The position numbers were made by a program, and so were the translations under genes. A stretch of 64,000 bases of DNA, from contig JASDFA010000019.1 in the NCBI GenBank assembly GCA_035772735.1, forward strand, positions 70,718,001 through 70,782,000, read 5' to 3'. Within the stretch, counting starts at the first letter, position 1. The number at the start of each line of letters is the position of its first letter. The notes beneath the pieces were generated by a model. The model saw only the letters and a list, made by a program, of their open reading frames with translations. It was not told the origin of the DNA and did no database searches. Below, one piece after another: positions 1-9,847 of the stretch. This DNA is from Datura wrightii. Lineage: Eukaryota > Streptophyta > Magnoliopsida > Solanales > Solanaceae.

Positions 1-1536
1 CGTCTATCTGCACCTGCAGGAAAATAACGCAGCGCCCCTAAAGGGCATCGTTACAACATGTATCGAGTATGTAAGGCAATAACTGTAAATGAATAAATGT
101 AAAAGACAGAGCTAAAAATGACTGAAAGAAAAGGGATAGGAGTCATACCTGAGTAGTTGGATTCTTTATTATCTAGTCTATCAATAACTAAAGTAAACAA
201 AAACCTACCTGGCCCCCATAAGCCGGAAGGTACAACCAGCACAAAATAACCCACCTGGGGCTCCCATAAGCTCTGGTGAGTACACGTCAATCTATATACC
301 CCTATCAAGGTCATAATGGGTCAAAATGGTAACTATAGCCATCCTACCAGTCCCCTGGGTCTGCAACTGAGCCCGCTCAGCGCCTGACTGTAGCTGTGTT
401 TGAGTCTAGTGGATTCTTGATATCTGCACCTCGGAAACCAGGCTCGTTGGGGGTGTGGTGCCAATACGACATACATATAATGGTCCAGCCATGGAATGGA
501 ACATATGAGGACCTGGGACCCCATCTTCATCCCTCGTAGACGACATTCTACTTTTTATTGAGCGACGTCATCTCATCCCTGGCGGGCGTCAACACAGCTA
601 ATAACCCTAGGGTTGGTCATGGAGGGCTATATAGACAAATCAAATCCCAAACTAAGCGTCAAATACTAGTTTCAGCAAATAATATCAACTATTCATGATT
701 AACATACTTTTGAGTCTATTACTGGGATTTAGACTGAGTTATAATGCTATAGGAACTAACTTGCCGAAGGAATTTGCCTTAACATACCTAGTTGGCCGAT
801 TACTGATTAACTAGCGAGTTTCAGCTCGTATTCAACTGCTCTTCTCAACAGAAATCGTATAACTGGAAGAATGAGGCTAATTTCAATACTAATTTCAAAG
901 AAAACAATAACTTTATATATAAATATTAACTATATTTCAACTTGACGAAACACGATCGAAAACTCGTAAATTCTCGAAAGTCCACAAGGGAGAAATGCTT
1001 ACTTTAAGCCTGTGATCATATTGACACTAGTTTGGAGCAATTCCAACAACTTTAGCTCGGCGGGGCTATGATTCACCAGGCGAATTTCACGAAACTAACT
1101 CCGTAGTAATGCTCTCTGCAGCCTTATACTTCGATACCCGAAGTTAATTTGAATTCTGGCGGCGTTTGACAGTGTAAACGGAGGAAATTAACTTAAAAAT
1201 GGTGTAACTTTGTTGTTAGGATGAAGAACATATATATCTGTATGAAACTAAATGAAGATAATTAACATATATATATAACTTTGGGCGGTGGACATGGGGT
1301 CCGTGGCACGGACCGCAACGCGTCAATAGTCGGGCTTGCCACGATGCCTAATGCGCCAGGGAGGGGTCCGTGACACGTTGCCCCTTAGGCTAGCTGGTCC
1401 GACCCTCTCCCTCACATGCCTGACTCCGCGCTCGTTCGAACTTTCCCCAGGCCCTTTCTCATACGTATTATGATCTAAAATTCTTAACTAATGTACAAAT
1501 AGGCCATCTAAACATTAGAACTTATGGGGTGTAACA
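1..1536 (-). repeat. S2: partial long LTR, minus strand, same family as solo LTR S1
   Basis: Read on the minus strand from 1536, this begins TGTTACACCCCATAAG and follows the same order of segments as the LTR at 23284-25886: the opening block, GC-rich CGTGTCACGG palindromes, a TATA-like run and the 'gctccaaactagtgtc' block. The window edge falls inside the LTR, at the place matching about 25290 in S1, so its 3' end and any internal region are unseen. It is about 470 bp shorter than S1 over the shared span. It interrupts the 5' LTR of L: the next bases, from 1537, match 6458 onward of the intact L LTR. ACTTG at 1537-1541 would be the right target duplication; the left copy is outside the window. 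No coding sequence is visible, and the ORFs here are chance. Confidence 0.8.
1265..1279 (-). promoter_or_regulatory. TATA-like run in S2 LTR
   Basis: An alternating TA run lies about 260 bp inside the LTR start on the minus strand. It is just downstream of GC-rich CGTGNCACG-type palindromes, the same order as the TATATAAAG box at 23511 in S1. It is a plausible promoter for minus-strand transcription. The exact start site cannot be given. Confidence 0.45.
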
Positions 1537-1795
1537 ACTTGTGATTGCTTCAATTGGAATTCCCCTCAATTAGTCTTAGATAGAATACACTAGTTATTCT
1601 CCTTTAATTTCCCCCCAATTTTTCTTTTCAAATATTGAACAATTATGCGTTCTAGTTTGAATTAGTTTATAACTCTTGAATTATCGACTCAATTCTCTGT
1701 GGGATTCGACCCCAATATCCGTTGGGATATTTATTTTGATACACTGACGGTTTATACTTTTACGCTAAACGAGGTGTGTATTTTGGACGTTATCA
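1537..1795 (+). repeat. L 5' LTR, 3' remnant
   Basis: This aligns nearly end to end with 6458-6718, including 'gttataactcttgaattatcgac' type sequence and the terminal GGACGTTATCA. The rest of the 5' LTR lies beyond the S2 insertion, outside the window. Confidence 0.85.
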
Positions 1796-1799
1796 AAAA

Positions 1800-1817
1800 T
1801 GGCGTCGTTACGAGGGA
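1800..1817 (+). promoter_or_regulatory. L primer-binding site, Asp-tRNA type, degenerate
   Basis: TGGCGTCGTTACGAGGGA lies 4 bases after the LTR end. The Athila-type site complementary to the 3' end of tRNA-Asp is TGGCGCCGTTGCCGGGGA, so this copy differs at four positions. Compare F (35893) and K (56989). Confidence 0.7.
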
Positions 1818-1908
1818 GTTGAGTTGTGATAAGACATTAGTTATTTATTGATTCGAACTAGTTTTGCATTTTTGTTTTACATCTTATTTTTTTTTTTTTT
1901 ATAGTTGT

Positions 1909-2145
1909 ATGATGGCATCGTGGAATGAAAGGAGGTTTGTTGGTCAGAACCCCTATTATGATGACCCATGTCCTTATTGTGGAGGACCACACTATTGGGA
2001 AGACTGCATATATGCCCCTAGAATGGAGATGAGTGCACCTTCTCCTTCCTATGATGGGTATAGATGCACATTATGTGGTAGTCAGGGGAGACTCTGGATG
2101 GATGCCCAAATGGGGTCACTTCTTGTTATAGTGGCTATGATGTAA
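1909..2145 (+). pseudogene. L zinc-knuckle-like small ORF (gag-like)
   Basis: A 78-79 residue reading frame starts at the tandem ATGATG at 1909. An upstream ATG at 1864 adds only a T-tract-encoded Phe run and is less likely. The peptide has CPYCGGPHYWEDC at about residues 20-32, a C-x2-C-x3-H-x4-C knuckle one residue shorter than the retroviral CX2CX4HX4C, and then a second CTLCG pair. It ends at a stop at 2143-2145, and the next ORF opens in another frame at 2178, so a frameshift probably separates two halves of one gene. The knuckle suggests nucleic-acid binding, as in Gag. There is no protease or polymerase nearby. The family assignment is inferred from its place between the primer site and the conserved hairpin. 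Confidence 0.5.
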
Positions 2146-2177
2146 GTTGTGCTCCTAAGCCCGAAGGGAATGAAGCC

Positions 2178-2906
2178 ATGGCAAGAGATGGAAGGAGAAA
2201 TACATGTGGGCTCCTGGAAGCCAAGCTCCAAGCCTTTTTGGAGCGGGAGTTTAATACAGAAAAGATTGACAACCCCTCCACCACGGAATCAACTCCTCAA
2301 GAAGGAAGCTGTGAAACGCTAAAAGAAGAAGTGGAGGAGATATTAAGGAGCATAACAAGAAGAAGTGAAGAATGGCACATAGCTCAACTTGACTCATGGG
2401 AGGAAGCTAAAAATGATGATGAAAAAGGAGTCAAGGTGAACTTTGAAGAAGTCATAGAGGTGTGCCAACCAACCAATATTACAAAAATGCTAGATCGAAG
2501 TTGAAGAAGTGACACTAGAGTCCCCAAGTGACATCCAACAAATCATGCTCAAGGACTCTAGTGCACTTGAAGAGGAGGATGTCAAGAAAGAAGAATGCTT
2601 GAAAGGGGAATGACTTAGACCGCCCTTTTATCATTTTTCAACATTGAACTTGGTTGACAAAATGGAGACTGAGGAGACCAAGTCAATGGAGGAAGTTGAG
2701 GAGGAAGATTAAGGTTGATTCATCTTAGAGTATGCCATGCCAATAAGGCCAAAGCACCTCCCTCCTTTAAGGGCCAAGAAACACAAGATGCAATATCCAT
2801 TGCTTGGTCCCTTGATGCTTACACCACCTCCCCTCAAGAGAGTAGAAGTATGGATAAGAAGCTAGGGGTGAAATTCAAATGCTCAAAATGGATAGAAAAG
2901 TGGTGA
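2178..2906 (+). pseudogene. L acidic internal protein, broken
   Basis: An open stretch of 108 residues (2178-2504) is highly charged (Glu/Lys/Arg rich) and heptad-like ('KEEVEEILRSITRRSEEW'), so it may form a coiled coil. After its stop the Glu-rich coding character continues in another frame to about 2700 ('LEEEDVKKEECLKGE', 'MEEVEEED'). A further 63-residue frame (2715-2906) ends just before the conserved palindrome/hairpin. Together these look like one ancestral ORF of about 330 codons with at least two frameshifts and two stops. I recognise no enzymatic motif. In the element it occupies the place of the rest of Gag. The true start is unknown. Confidence 0.45.
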
Positions 2907-2945
2907 AGTTGAAGTCGTCGAGCCATGACGTTAACTAAGGCGCTT

Positions 2946-2963
2946 CTTGGGAGGCAGCCCAAG
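2946..2963 (+). other. Conserved hairpin CTTGGGAGGCAGCCCAAG in L
   Basis: A perfect 6-bp stem (CTTGGG/CCCAAG) with loop AGGCAG lies about 40 bp after the last coding remnant of L. It is preceded by 'aaggcgctt'. The same block, with loop AGGCAA, stands after the F reading frame at 38523-38540. Its role is unknown. Confidence 0.65.
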
Positions 2964-5163
2964 TGCTTTAATTTTTCCTTTTGTTTTGTTTTAGTTTATG
3001 TTTGTATTGTCTTTGATTGTGTAGGGATGGAACAGGTATGAAATATGATAAAGGTGAGAGAAGCCAAATTCATATTGAACAACCGGCGCAAAACCGGCGA
3101 AGTGCAAGTCCAAATGTGCAAAACACAGATGTCAAATAGAAGGCCCAGAAGAAAATTGCTTAAGCAGTGGCACATCTGCGTTAGTCCAGTGAAACGCCAG
3201 TTCAAAGGCGCGAAGCATTAGTGGGACACCGGTTATGAGAAGAAGGCCCAGGGAGTCTTTCACCCATTCCTTCTTTACTTTGTTCCACCATGCGCATCGA
3301 GGACAATGCTTTATTTGTGTTAGGGGGTGAAGTCTGAGTAACCCACTTATTAAGTGATGCATGATATGGCCCTATGATAGATTGGGTGATGTCATCCTTA
3401 AGGGTAAATCATCATTACTTGTTAGTAGTATCGCCTTTTTCGATAGTAGTCTTTGAATAAACTCCAAGGGTTTTATTTATAATATGGTTCTTTCCCAAGG
3501 AGCAGATTCTTTGTTTTTTCTTTTTATTGTCGAACTGGGTTGGCACTTCCCGATGATAGATTAAGAGGCGACTTTCTTAAGAGAAATTGTCAAGTCTAGA
3601 GTCTTGTAGAGTCTTTTGTGCACGTGTTTGATGAAGTACCACCAACATTTCTTGTTTGGCATTGTGCATGAATTTTGAAAAGAAAAGAGAGGTATCTAAA
3701 TGTAAAAATGAGCATGCTCTTGTCATGAATTATATATTTCTTGATTGGCTTGTTGATTGATAACTAGCTTGTCGAAAGTCATTCTCTTAATGTGATGAAG
3801 TAAGTGTGTGAACCCCTTGGATTGTGATGCCTTGTGTGGTGAAGCTCTTTGCTCAATTCTTGTGTATGCATGATTGTCTAGAACTTGCCCTAAGTGTGAT
3901 TCAATGCGAAATGATAGATGTGGCTGCACTTAGAACATAATTTTAGGCCCTCTATTGTTAGTCACTTCATCCAAAATGACCTCCTTGAACATTAATATTT
4001 GATATCCAACATTTGAGCCTTGGACCCTTTCTTTGGAAACCACATTACAAGCCTAATGTCCATTTTTAATCCTTCTCTTTAGAACCCATCCTCCCTAATT
4101 GCTAGTGATAAAATAATGGAAATAATGGGGGCATCAAGCCCAAGAAATAGTGAGCGATAAGGAAATGAATGTGAAATGAGGTAAAAGCCTATGTTTGGGG
4201 GTTTGCAAGAGTAGAGGGAAAAATGGGAAGCCTAAATGTGAGGTAGAACCAAAATTATGATATTGATAGATTGAAAGACCTCGAATCATCAAAAGAGAAA
4301 GAATAGCAAAAAGATTTCATCTCTTGCATATATAAGGCTAAATTTGAAATTCACCGGCGTTATAAGGGTGGCTTGTGTTACACAAATGATGAAGATTATA
4401 AACAAGGAGAAATAAGGTGGAATGATCTTAATAAGATGACGGGATGTTACTAGTGTTTGTAAAGACATTACAGAGGCTTTAGTCACAAAAATCTAAACAA
4501 TTATCCTACCCTTACCCCTAGCCTTCATTATGACCCACAAGTCCTAATTGATTTTGAGTTTAGCAACACTACATTAGTGGTGATATACATGAACAAAAAG
4601 CCTATGGGTCAATTTGTATGCACTTGAATTTCTTTGTGAGACTGAGTGCATTTGTCTTATCTTATAATTTCATTGTGTGAAATTCTAACAAAATGTGTGT
4701 GGGATTCTCTCTTCTTGTGAGGGTCATCATTTCCTTGGAGTACATGCTTAAAATTGTTTTCAAAGAGAGGTATGGTTAAGGCAAGTGGGTAGCGAACTTT
4801 AAGGCAAGCTTTGAATGTGAATTGTCAATGACTTGAGATGCTTTTTGAACTTGTTTTGAGGAACTATACCCCTTTTTTTAATGAAATGAATGCATGCAAG
4901 ATATGTTTAATGATTTTGGTTACCTATTGAAGCTTGTGCAATATGGTTTGAGTCTTTACTTTTTCTTGAGTTTGTGTATAATGTTTAGGTTATCTTGAGG
5001 CCTGATGATTTTGTGTACAACAATCGTAATGCTCTATGTTTTAGCAATGTCCTCTTATGAAAGAACGTCTTGATTGGTCATTTATGCTAAAACTCATAAA
5101 TAACATGTTGGTTATTTGCTCAATTGTAAAGAATTGCATTATTGAGGAAAAGCAATGGTTCAA
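2964..5163 (+). other. L 3' non-coding internal region
   Basis: There are about 2.2 kb without a credible gene. It holds blocks shared with the 3' regions of F and K: the 'gaggacaatgctttatttgtgttagggggtg' block near 3300, a CCCT...AGGG bracketed segment at 3370-3404, 'ttgtctagaacttgcc' near 3878 and the 'tatgacccacaagtcctaattgat' block near 4530. A small perfect stem TATCG/CGATA lies at 3429-3445. Minus-strand ORFs here are short and without motifs. Confidence 0.6.
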
Positions 5164-5174
5164 GTTTGGGGGTT
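5164..5174 (+). promoter_or_regulatory. L polypurine tract
   Basis: GTTTGGGGGTTT directly precedes the 3' LTR start TGATGAGTTGG. It is the expected plus-strand priming site, although it is G/T-rich rather than purely purine. Confidence 0.5.
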
Positions 5175-6718
5175 TGATGAGTTGGTAATTTACCAATTCA
5201 TTAGGGTCCCAAGCATGAATTTTTGCCTAGTTTTCGAGTCGTTTATGTGAATTTTATGCCTTTTCTCTTGAATTCTTTCTAGGTATTTCATGTGAGTAGA
5301 GAAAGCATGAAATTGATCAAAACACATGGTCTTTGAGACGAAATATATAAGTTAGCATTTGAAGGAGAGGCGCCAAATATAATAGAAGATTTGAACTCAA
5401 GAAGAGGTGTAAAGACATGCTTTGAATCGACTAAACAAGGTTCTGAAAGGGCAAAGCACCGAAGCTACTGCCTAGGCCGGCTAAAAAATTGGCCCTTTGT
5501 GGAATGGCATTGGCTAAACGCCCATTGAACCGCTGGTTCCCCCTGCCAGAACACTATTTTCAACTGGCTAAAGTTTGGTACTCTGCGGATTGCCACTGGC
5601 GAAACGCCTGTTCCTCACTGGAGAGGCCGTTTAATGAAGGGTAATAGGGTCCAAAAAGGTCTCCAAAGCATCTAGAATCTTCAAGGGCATTTGAGAAAAG
5701 TTGTACACAAGAAAGTACAAATATTTAGATAGCTTTCATTGTACACCACTTATTCATTCATCTAGACTTCATCTTCTTCATAGAATTTTTGGTAGAACCC
5801 TTTCATCACAGAATTACACAGTTAGATAGAACTTTTCTTTTTCTTTTTCTTTAACCCATTTTGGGGGAATTCCACCATTGTTGTAAGAGCTTGTAAAGCA
5901 AATTTGTGAAGCTAATGTGATGAATGTGAGGGAACTTCTCTTGGTATCTTCTCTCTATCTTTAAATATGCTTGACTAATTTGCTAGCTAGAGGTATATTC
6001 ATGGAGAGTTTGTTAATTTAAATTGCTCTTAGATTCTTATTGAAATTGTAGATCTATTATCTTCTCCCAAGTTATAATTGCCATAATTGATGGTTTGCAA
6101 ACATGAATTGTGCTTTAATTTTCTTGCTTTTTCTTGAAAGAGAAATGTGGGGTGATAAGATACTAGTGAGGAATTGGAGTATTAGTGTTTGGGATTAAGC
6201 TAGAGATAGTTAAAACCCATATTCTTACTCCATTAAAGGTCAGAGCTAGAAATAGCTAGTCCTTCCTCAAGCTTTTGTGGTTGATAACTTGAATTGGCTT
6301 TGGGGATTGAAAGAACCCAAGGCATAAACATTCTTATGGTTGAAAAATAAGAGAATGTGAATTATCCATTGCTATCTATGAAAATTTTGAGACTAAGAAA
6401 TTAAAGAAATTCCTGATTTATTTGTGGTCTCACCTACGGAATGCCCCTAGATATATCACTTGTGATTGCTTTAATTGGGATTCCCCCCTAATTAGTCTCA
6501 GTTAGAATTCAATAGTTAATCCCTTTTAATTTTCACCCAAATTTACTTTTCAAATGTTGAAAAATTATGCATTCTAGTTTGAATTAGTTTATAACTCTTG
6601 AATTATCGACTCAATTCTGTTGTGAGATTCGACCCCGACATCCATCGGGATATTTATTTTGATACAACGATTGTTTACACTTTTACTATAAACGAGAAGT
6701 GTATTTTGGACGTTATCA
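5175..6718 (+). repeat. L 3' LTR
   Basis: This 1544-bp LTR runs from TGATGAGTTGG to GGACGTTATCA with inverted TGAT/ATCA ends. It contains two diverged copies of a block around 'tggctaaacgccc' and 'tggcgaaacgcct' (about 5470-5630). The next five bases, TCTAT (6719-6723), would be the target duplication; the left partner is outside the window. Confidence 0.75.
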
Positions 6719-7031
6719 TCTATCAATTCAGTTTGTTTTGTCAACTTTATTTCACTCTTGGAGATAGCTGGAGGCTTGTCCCAGTTCTTATCATATAGTA
6801 GAGGCTTTTCAAACATAGACTAGTATGTTCAGCTTTGAGATTTAGTATTGCAATGTTATCCTTTGATATACGCTTCATGATATTTAGACTTCCACGTATT
6901 CATGTTTAATCTTTCACTTTTTGGTTTAGTTTATGCTCTTGAGTTTCTATGCACATGTCATGGGTTAACTTGGAGCCATCCATGGTCTAGGTCCCGTGTC
7001 TCGATCTGAGGTCCCATCTCGGGTCGTGAAA
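6719..7031 (+). repeat. A: 3' end of chromovirus 5' LTR
   Basis: The segment carries the typical LTR tail also seen at 53625-53698: 'catgtcatgggttaacttggag...cccgtgtctc...gggtcgtgaaa', then a primer site. The terminal CA has decayed to AA. Its left part was displaced by L and lies outside the window. Confidence 0.75.
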
Positions 7032-7035
7032 AACT

Positions 7036-7047
7036 TGGTATTAGAGC
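7036..7047 (+). promoter_or_regulatory. A primer-binding site (initiator Met tRNA)
   Basis: TGGTATTAGAGC stands 4 bases after the LTR end, one mismatch from the TGGTATCAGAGC site used by most plant chromoviruses. Confidence 0.75.
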
Positions 7048-7241
7048 AAAGGTTTAAGGTATGTCCTAGGGTATCTGAATGTAGTGTCAAGTATAGTCTT
7101 TTTCATCGGTGTGAAGCGTGCCGCACTTTTGGGGAAGAGGCTACAAGATGTTTTTGGAAATATCCCTTCTTTCATGATCCATGTCATACAATGAAGTACT
7201 TCTCTATTCCTCTAACTCGTGCTATATGTGTTTGCAGAAAA

Positions 7242-8470
7242 ATGCCTTCATGCTGAGTAAATGGAAGGAGAAATAGCAATGGAAATAGCCATGAAAATGG
7301 CAACGGAGATGGGTATTAGCTAGCCCCACAGGCATTAACGGAACCTTTGCCTGAGCAGGTCACTCATGTCAAGTTCAAAGTAGCATTTCAGATTATGGCA
7401 CAGGCCATGACCGCTCAGGTCAACCAGCAGGTTGTGGCTCATGATCGCCTGAATGGGAATGCAACAATGGCTAGAGTATGAGAGTTTTTCAGGATGAACC
7501 CAACTGAGTTTGTGGGGTCTAAGGTGGATAAGGGTCCACATGAGTTCATTGAGGAGGTGTAGAAGATCACCCAGATTATAGGGGTGACTAGAGAGGAGAG
7601 TAGACTTAGCCTCCTATCAGCTGAAGGGGGTTTCCCACATATGGTTCTGCTAGTGGAAGGATAGTATGGGAGTTAAAGCAGTCCCTGTGGATTGTGATGA
7701 GTTCATAACTACTTTCTTGGATAGGTTCTTCCCTAGAAAGTTGAGGGAGGGCAAAGGCAACAAAGTTCGTCAATCTGAAGAAGAATCACAGGATTGTCCA
7801 AGTATGTGCTGTAGATGGTTACAAATTAGAGGGCTCGTGTGAGGAATTTGTGAACAAAGTAACAGATTCACTGGTTAAAGAGTTCAAGACCGCTTTGCTA
7901 ATCAGCGACAAAGATTTCCCCCAGTTAGTCATGTATGCTCAGCAGATAGAGGTAGAGCAGATGAAGGAGAAGGAGAGAGAGGCCAAGAGGGCTAGGACAG
8001 GGAGCCATGTGCACTTCTAGCAAAGGCCCAGTCTTAGACATAGACCTCCATTTCACCATAGGTCATCATTCCTAGATCTCTGATCAGCCAGCATTACATC
8101 TAGATCAAGAGGAGGTTAGAGGGGCAGAGCATCAGGATTCAGGGGGCAGAGGACCATATCAGGGGAGCACACTTTTCTGGCTTGTAGGAAGTGTGGCAAA
8201 AAGCACCCTGGCAAGTGCATGGTTGGTATTGAAGGTCATTTCGGGTGTGGGAAGCCCTAACATATGCTTAGAGACTGCCCTTCAACTAGACAGGGCAATA
8301 GTAGAGGTCGTGCCCCAGCTACTACTTCAGTAGCTCGCCCATATCAGTAGGGCCCCTCATCTAGTGTAGGTGGCGACCAGTGCCAGAACAGATTCTATGC
8401 ACTATCTTCTCATCAGGAGCAGGAGGCCTCTCCCAATGTGGTCACTGCTATATTACGAGTATTTCATCTT
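7242..8470 (+). pseudogene. A gag, degenerate
   Basis: The ATG at 7242 follows TTTGCAG by four bases and starts 'MPSC', then a stop. Gag similarity continues through further stops and frame changes: 'NPTEFVGSKVDKGPHEFIEEV' near 7497-7560, and a knuckle region near 8185-8285 with CRKCGKKHPGKC followed by FGCGKP, a stop and HMLRDC. Gag would form the particle and package RNA. It sits in the usual order leader-gag-PR-RT. At least five nonsense changes are visible, so the gene is dead. The leader 7048-7241 is conserved with the one at 19292-19477. Confidence 0.75.
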
Positions 8471-8473
8471 TAA

Positions 8474-8989
8474 GTGTATGCATTGGTAGATCCAGAGGCT
8501 AGCTTTTCTTTTATGACTCCTTATGTTACTGTTAGTTTTGGAGTCAGTCCTGAAATCCTATTAGAACCTTTCCCAGTCTCTAGTCCAATCTGTGAGTCAG
8601 TTATAACTCGACGGGTATACAAAAATTGCCCTGTCATAGTCCTTCAAAATGAAACCTCAACCCACCTAGTAGAGTTAGACATGATCACCTTTGATGTTAT
8701 CTTTGATATGGATTGGTTGCATGCATGTTATGCCTCAGTGAATTGTAGAACCCGTATGGTAGAGTCCCAATTCTCAGGTGAGCCATTCCTAAAATGGATG
8801 GGGAGTTCAATTGTGCCTGTAGGTCGCTTTGTTTCCTATATCAAGGTCAGGAATATGATCTCCAAGGACTATTTGTATCATCTAGTTCAGGTCAAGGATT
8901 CTACGTCCAAGAACCCGATCTTCAGTTGTTTCCTATCGTATGTGAATATTGGGAGGTGTTCCCAGATGATCTACCAGGAGACCCTCTAG
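8474..8989 (+). pseudogene. A aspartic protease domain
   Basis: This 171-residue open stretch starts at YALVDPEASFSF, where chromoviral protease normally has DPGAT. The catalytic Asp is kept but the next Gly is Glu, so it is probably inactive. It continues through FDVIFDMDWLHACYASVNC and the NCRTR segment to the PR-RT linker. It is fused in order to the RT remnant, which reads in a different frame, so a frameshift near 8940 separates them. Family: retropepsin of Ty3/gypsy, which cleaves the Gag-Pol polyprotein. Confidence 0.75.
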
Positions 8990-9350
8990 AGTGGGATATT
9001 GACTTTGATATTGACCTTATCCCTGATACGCAACCCATATCCATTCCTCCTTACAAACTGGCTCCAACTAAGCTAAAGGAGTTAAAAGAGAAGTTGAAAG
9101 ATCTCCTAGATAAGGGCTTCATCAGACCTAGCAAATCCCCATGGGGTGCTCAAGTTCTCTTTTTTCGGAAGAAGGATAGTTCCCTTAGAATGTGCATTGA
9201 TTATTGACAGTTGAACAAGGTCAAAATCAAGAATAAGTATCCCTTCAACTTTAGGGTGCCAAGTTCTTCTCAAAGATAGACCTCAGGTCTGGATATCATC
9301 AACTCAGTGTTAGGGAGAATGATATTTCAAAGATGGCCTTCAGGACTCGA
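8925..9350 (+). pseudogene. A reverse transcriptase, 5' fragment
   Basis: The RT N-terminal region is recognisable: VCEYWEVFPDDLPG, DTQPISIPPYKLAP, DLLDKGFIRPSKSPWGAQV and KKDSSLRMCIDY. Then come a stop, an internal deletion that removes the PRIDDLF segment, and a frame change. Similarity ends near 9350 within the 'AFRT' segment, before the catalytic DD box. The rest of pol, the integrase and the 3' LTR are missing. What truncated it is the unclassified DNA at 9351-9847. Confidence 0.75.
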
Positions 9351-9847
9351 GTCGTGACACATAACCATTACGACTCCAACCAAGACAACCACATCCATCC
9401 TTAACACCAAAGTAGTCCCATAAACCCTAACCCTAGGTCATCATATGAACTCGTGGCTTCCTCACACCATCCCATGAGTCTTGACCTTAGAATACTCAAG
9501 TAAGATTTTAGGAGAGTTACTTACATTGGAGGAAAAAGGGCTGCTCAAGCTATCAAGTCTTGGAACTCAGTGGTTGTTCTTGATCTTGATAGATGAAATG
9601 TTCTCAATCGTTCCTAGGGTTTTGCATCAAGAATCGCCTTAGAATCCATAGATTAGGGTTAGAAAATCGTTAGTTTAATCTTAGGAATGGATGAGAAGAC
9701 TTACCTTGGAGGAACTTGTAATTGAAGATGTTTGAAGAGCTTATTCCTCTTCAAAATCGTGATATTTAGGGAGAATATAAGGTTTGGATGTTCTGCTATC
9801 ATATGGGTAATATTAGGAATGATTTACAACATAAAACATAAGATATG
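9351..9847. other. Unclassified 0.5-kb segment, possibly a minus-strand LTR fragment
   Basis: No gene is visible. The texture (AT-rich, 'cttacattggagg' and 'cttaccttggagg' in a diverged direct repeat, 'actcgtggcttcc') resembles the transcribed part of chromovirus LTRs read on the minus strand. It does not align with the other LTRs here well enough to name. Two CCCTAA units near 9425 are not a telomere array. Confidence 0.3.

Larger units (their letters stand above)
1537..6718 (+). mobile_element. L: non-autonomous Athila-related LTR element
   Basis: An LTR remnant (1537-1795), a primer site, about 3.4 kb of internal DNA, a polypurine tract and a full 3' LTR (5175-6718) make up this element. 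The 259-bp left remnant aligns with the last 261 bp of the right LTR. The LTR ends are TGAT...ATCA. The internal region has only short broken ORFs (a zinc-knuckle peptide and an acidic, coiled-coil-like protein) and no protease, RT, RNase H or integrase. Downstream blocks match the 3' non-coding regions of F and K: the CTTGGGAGGCAGCCCAAG hairpin, the CCCTATGATAG...CCTTAAGGG block and 'tctagaacttgcc'. That places L near Athila. It must depend on another element's enzymes. It is inserted in the 5' LTR of A and was itself hit by S2. Confidence 0.78.

Noticed and set aside
7242..9350. Element A as the missing 5' half of E
   Set aside because: A already covers PR and part of RT, which overlap what E has from 48346; A also has its own leader and LTR end. 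They are separate insertions.
9420..9440. Telomere-like CCCTAAC repeats
   Set aside because: Only two imperfect units; too short for a telomeric tract.
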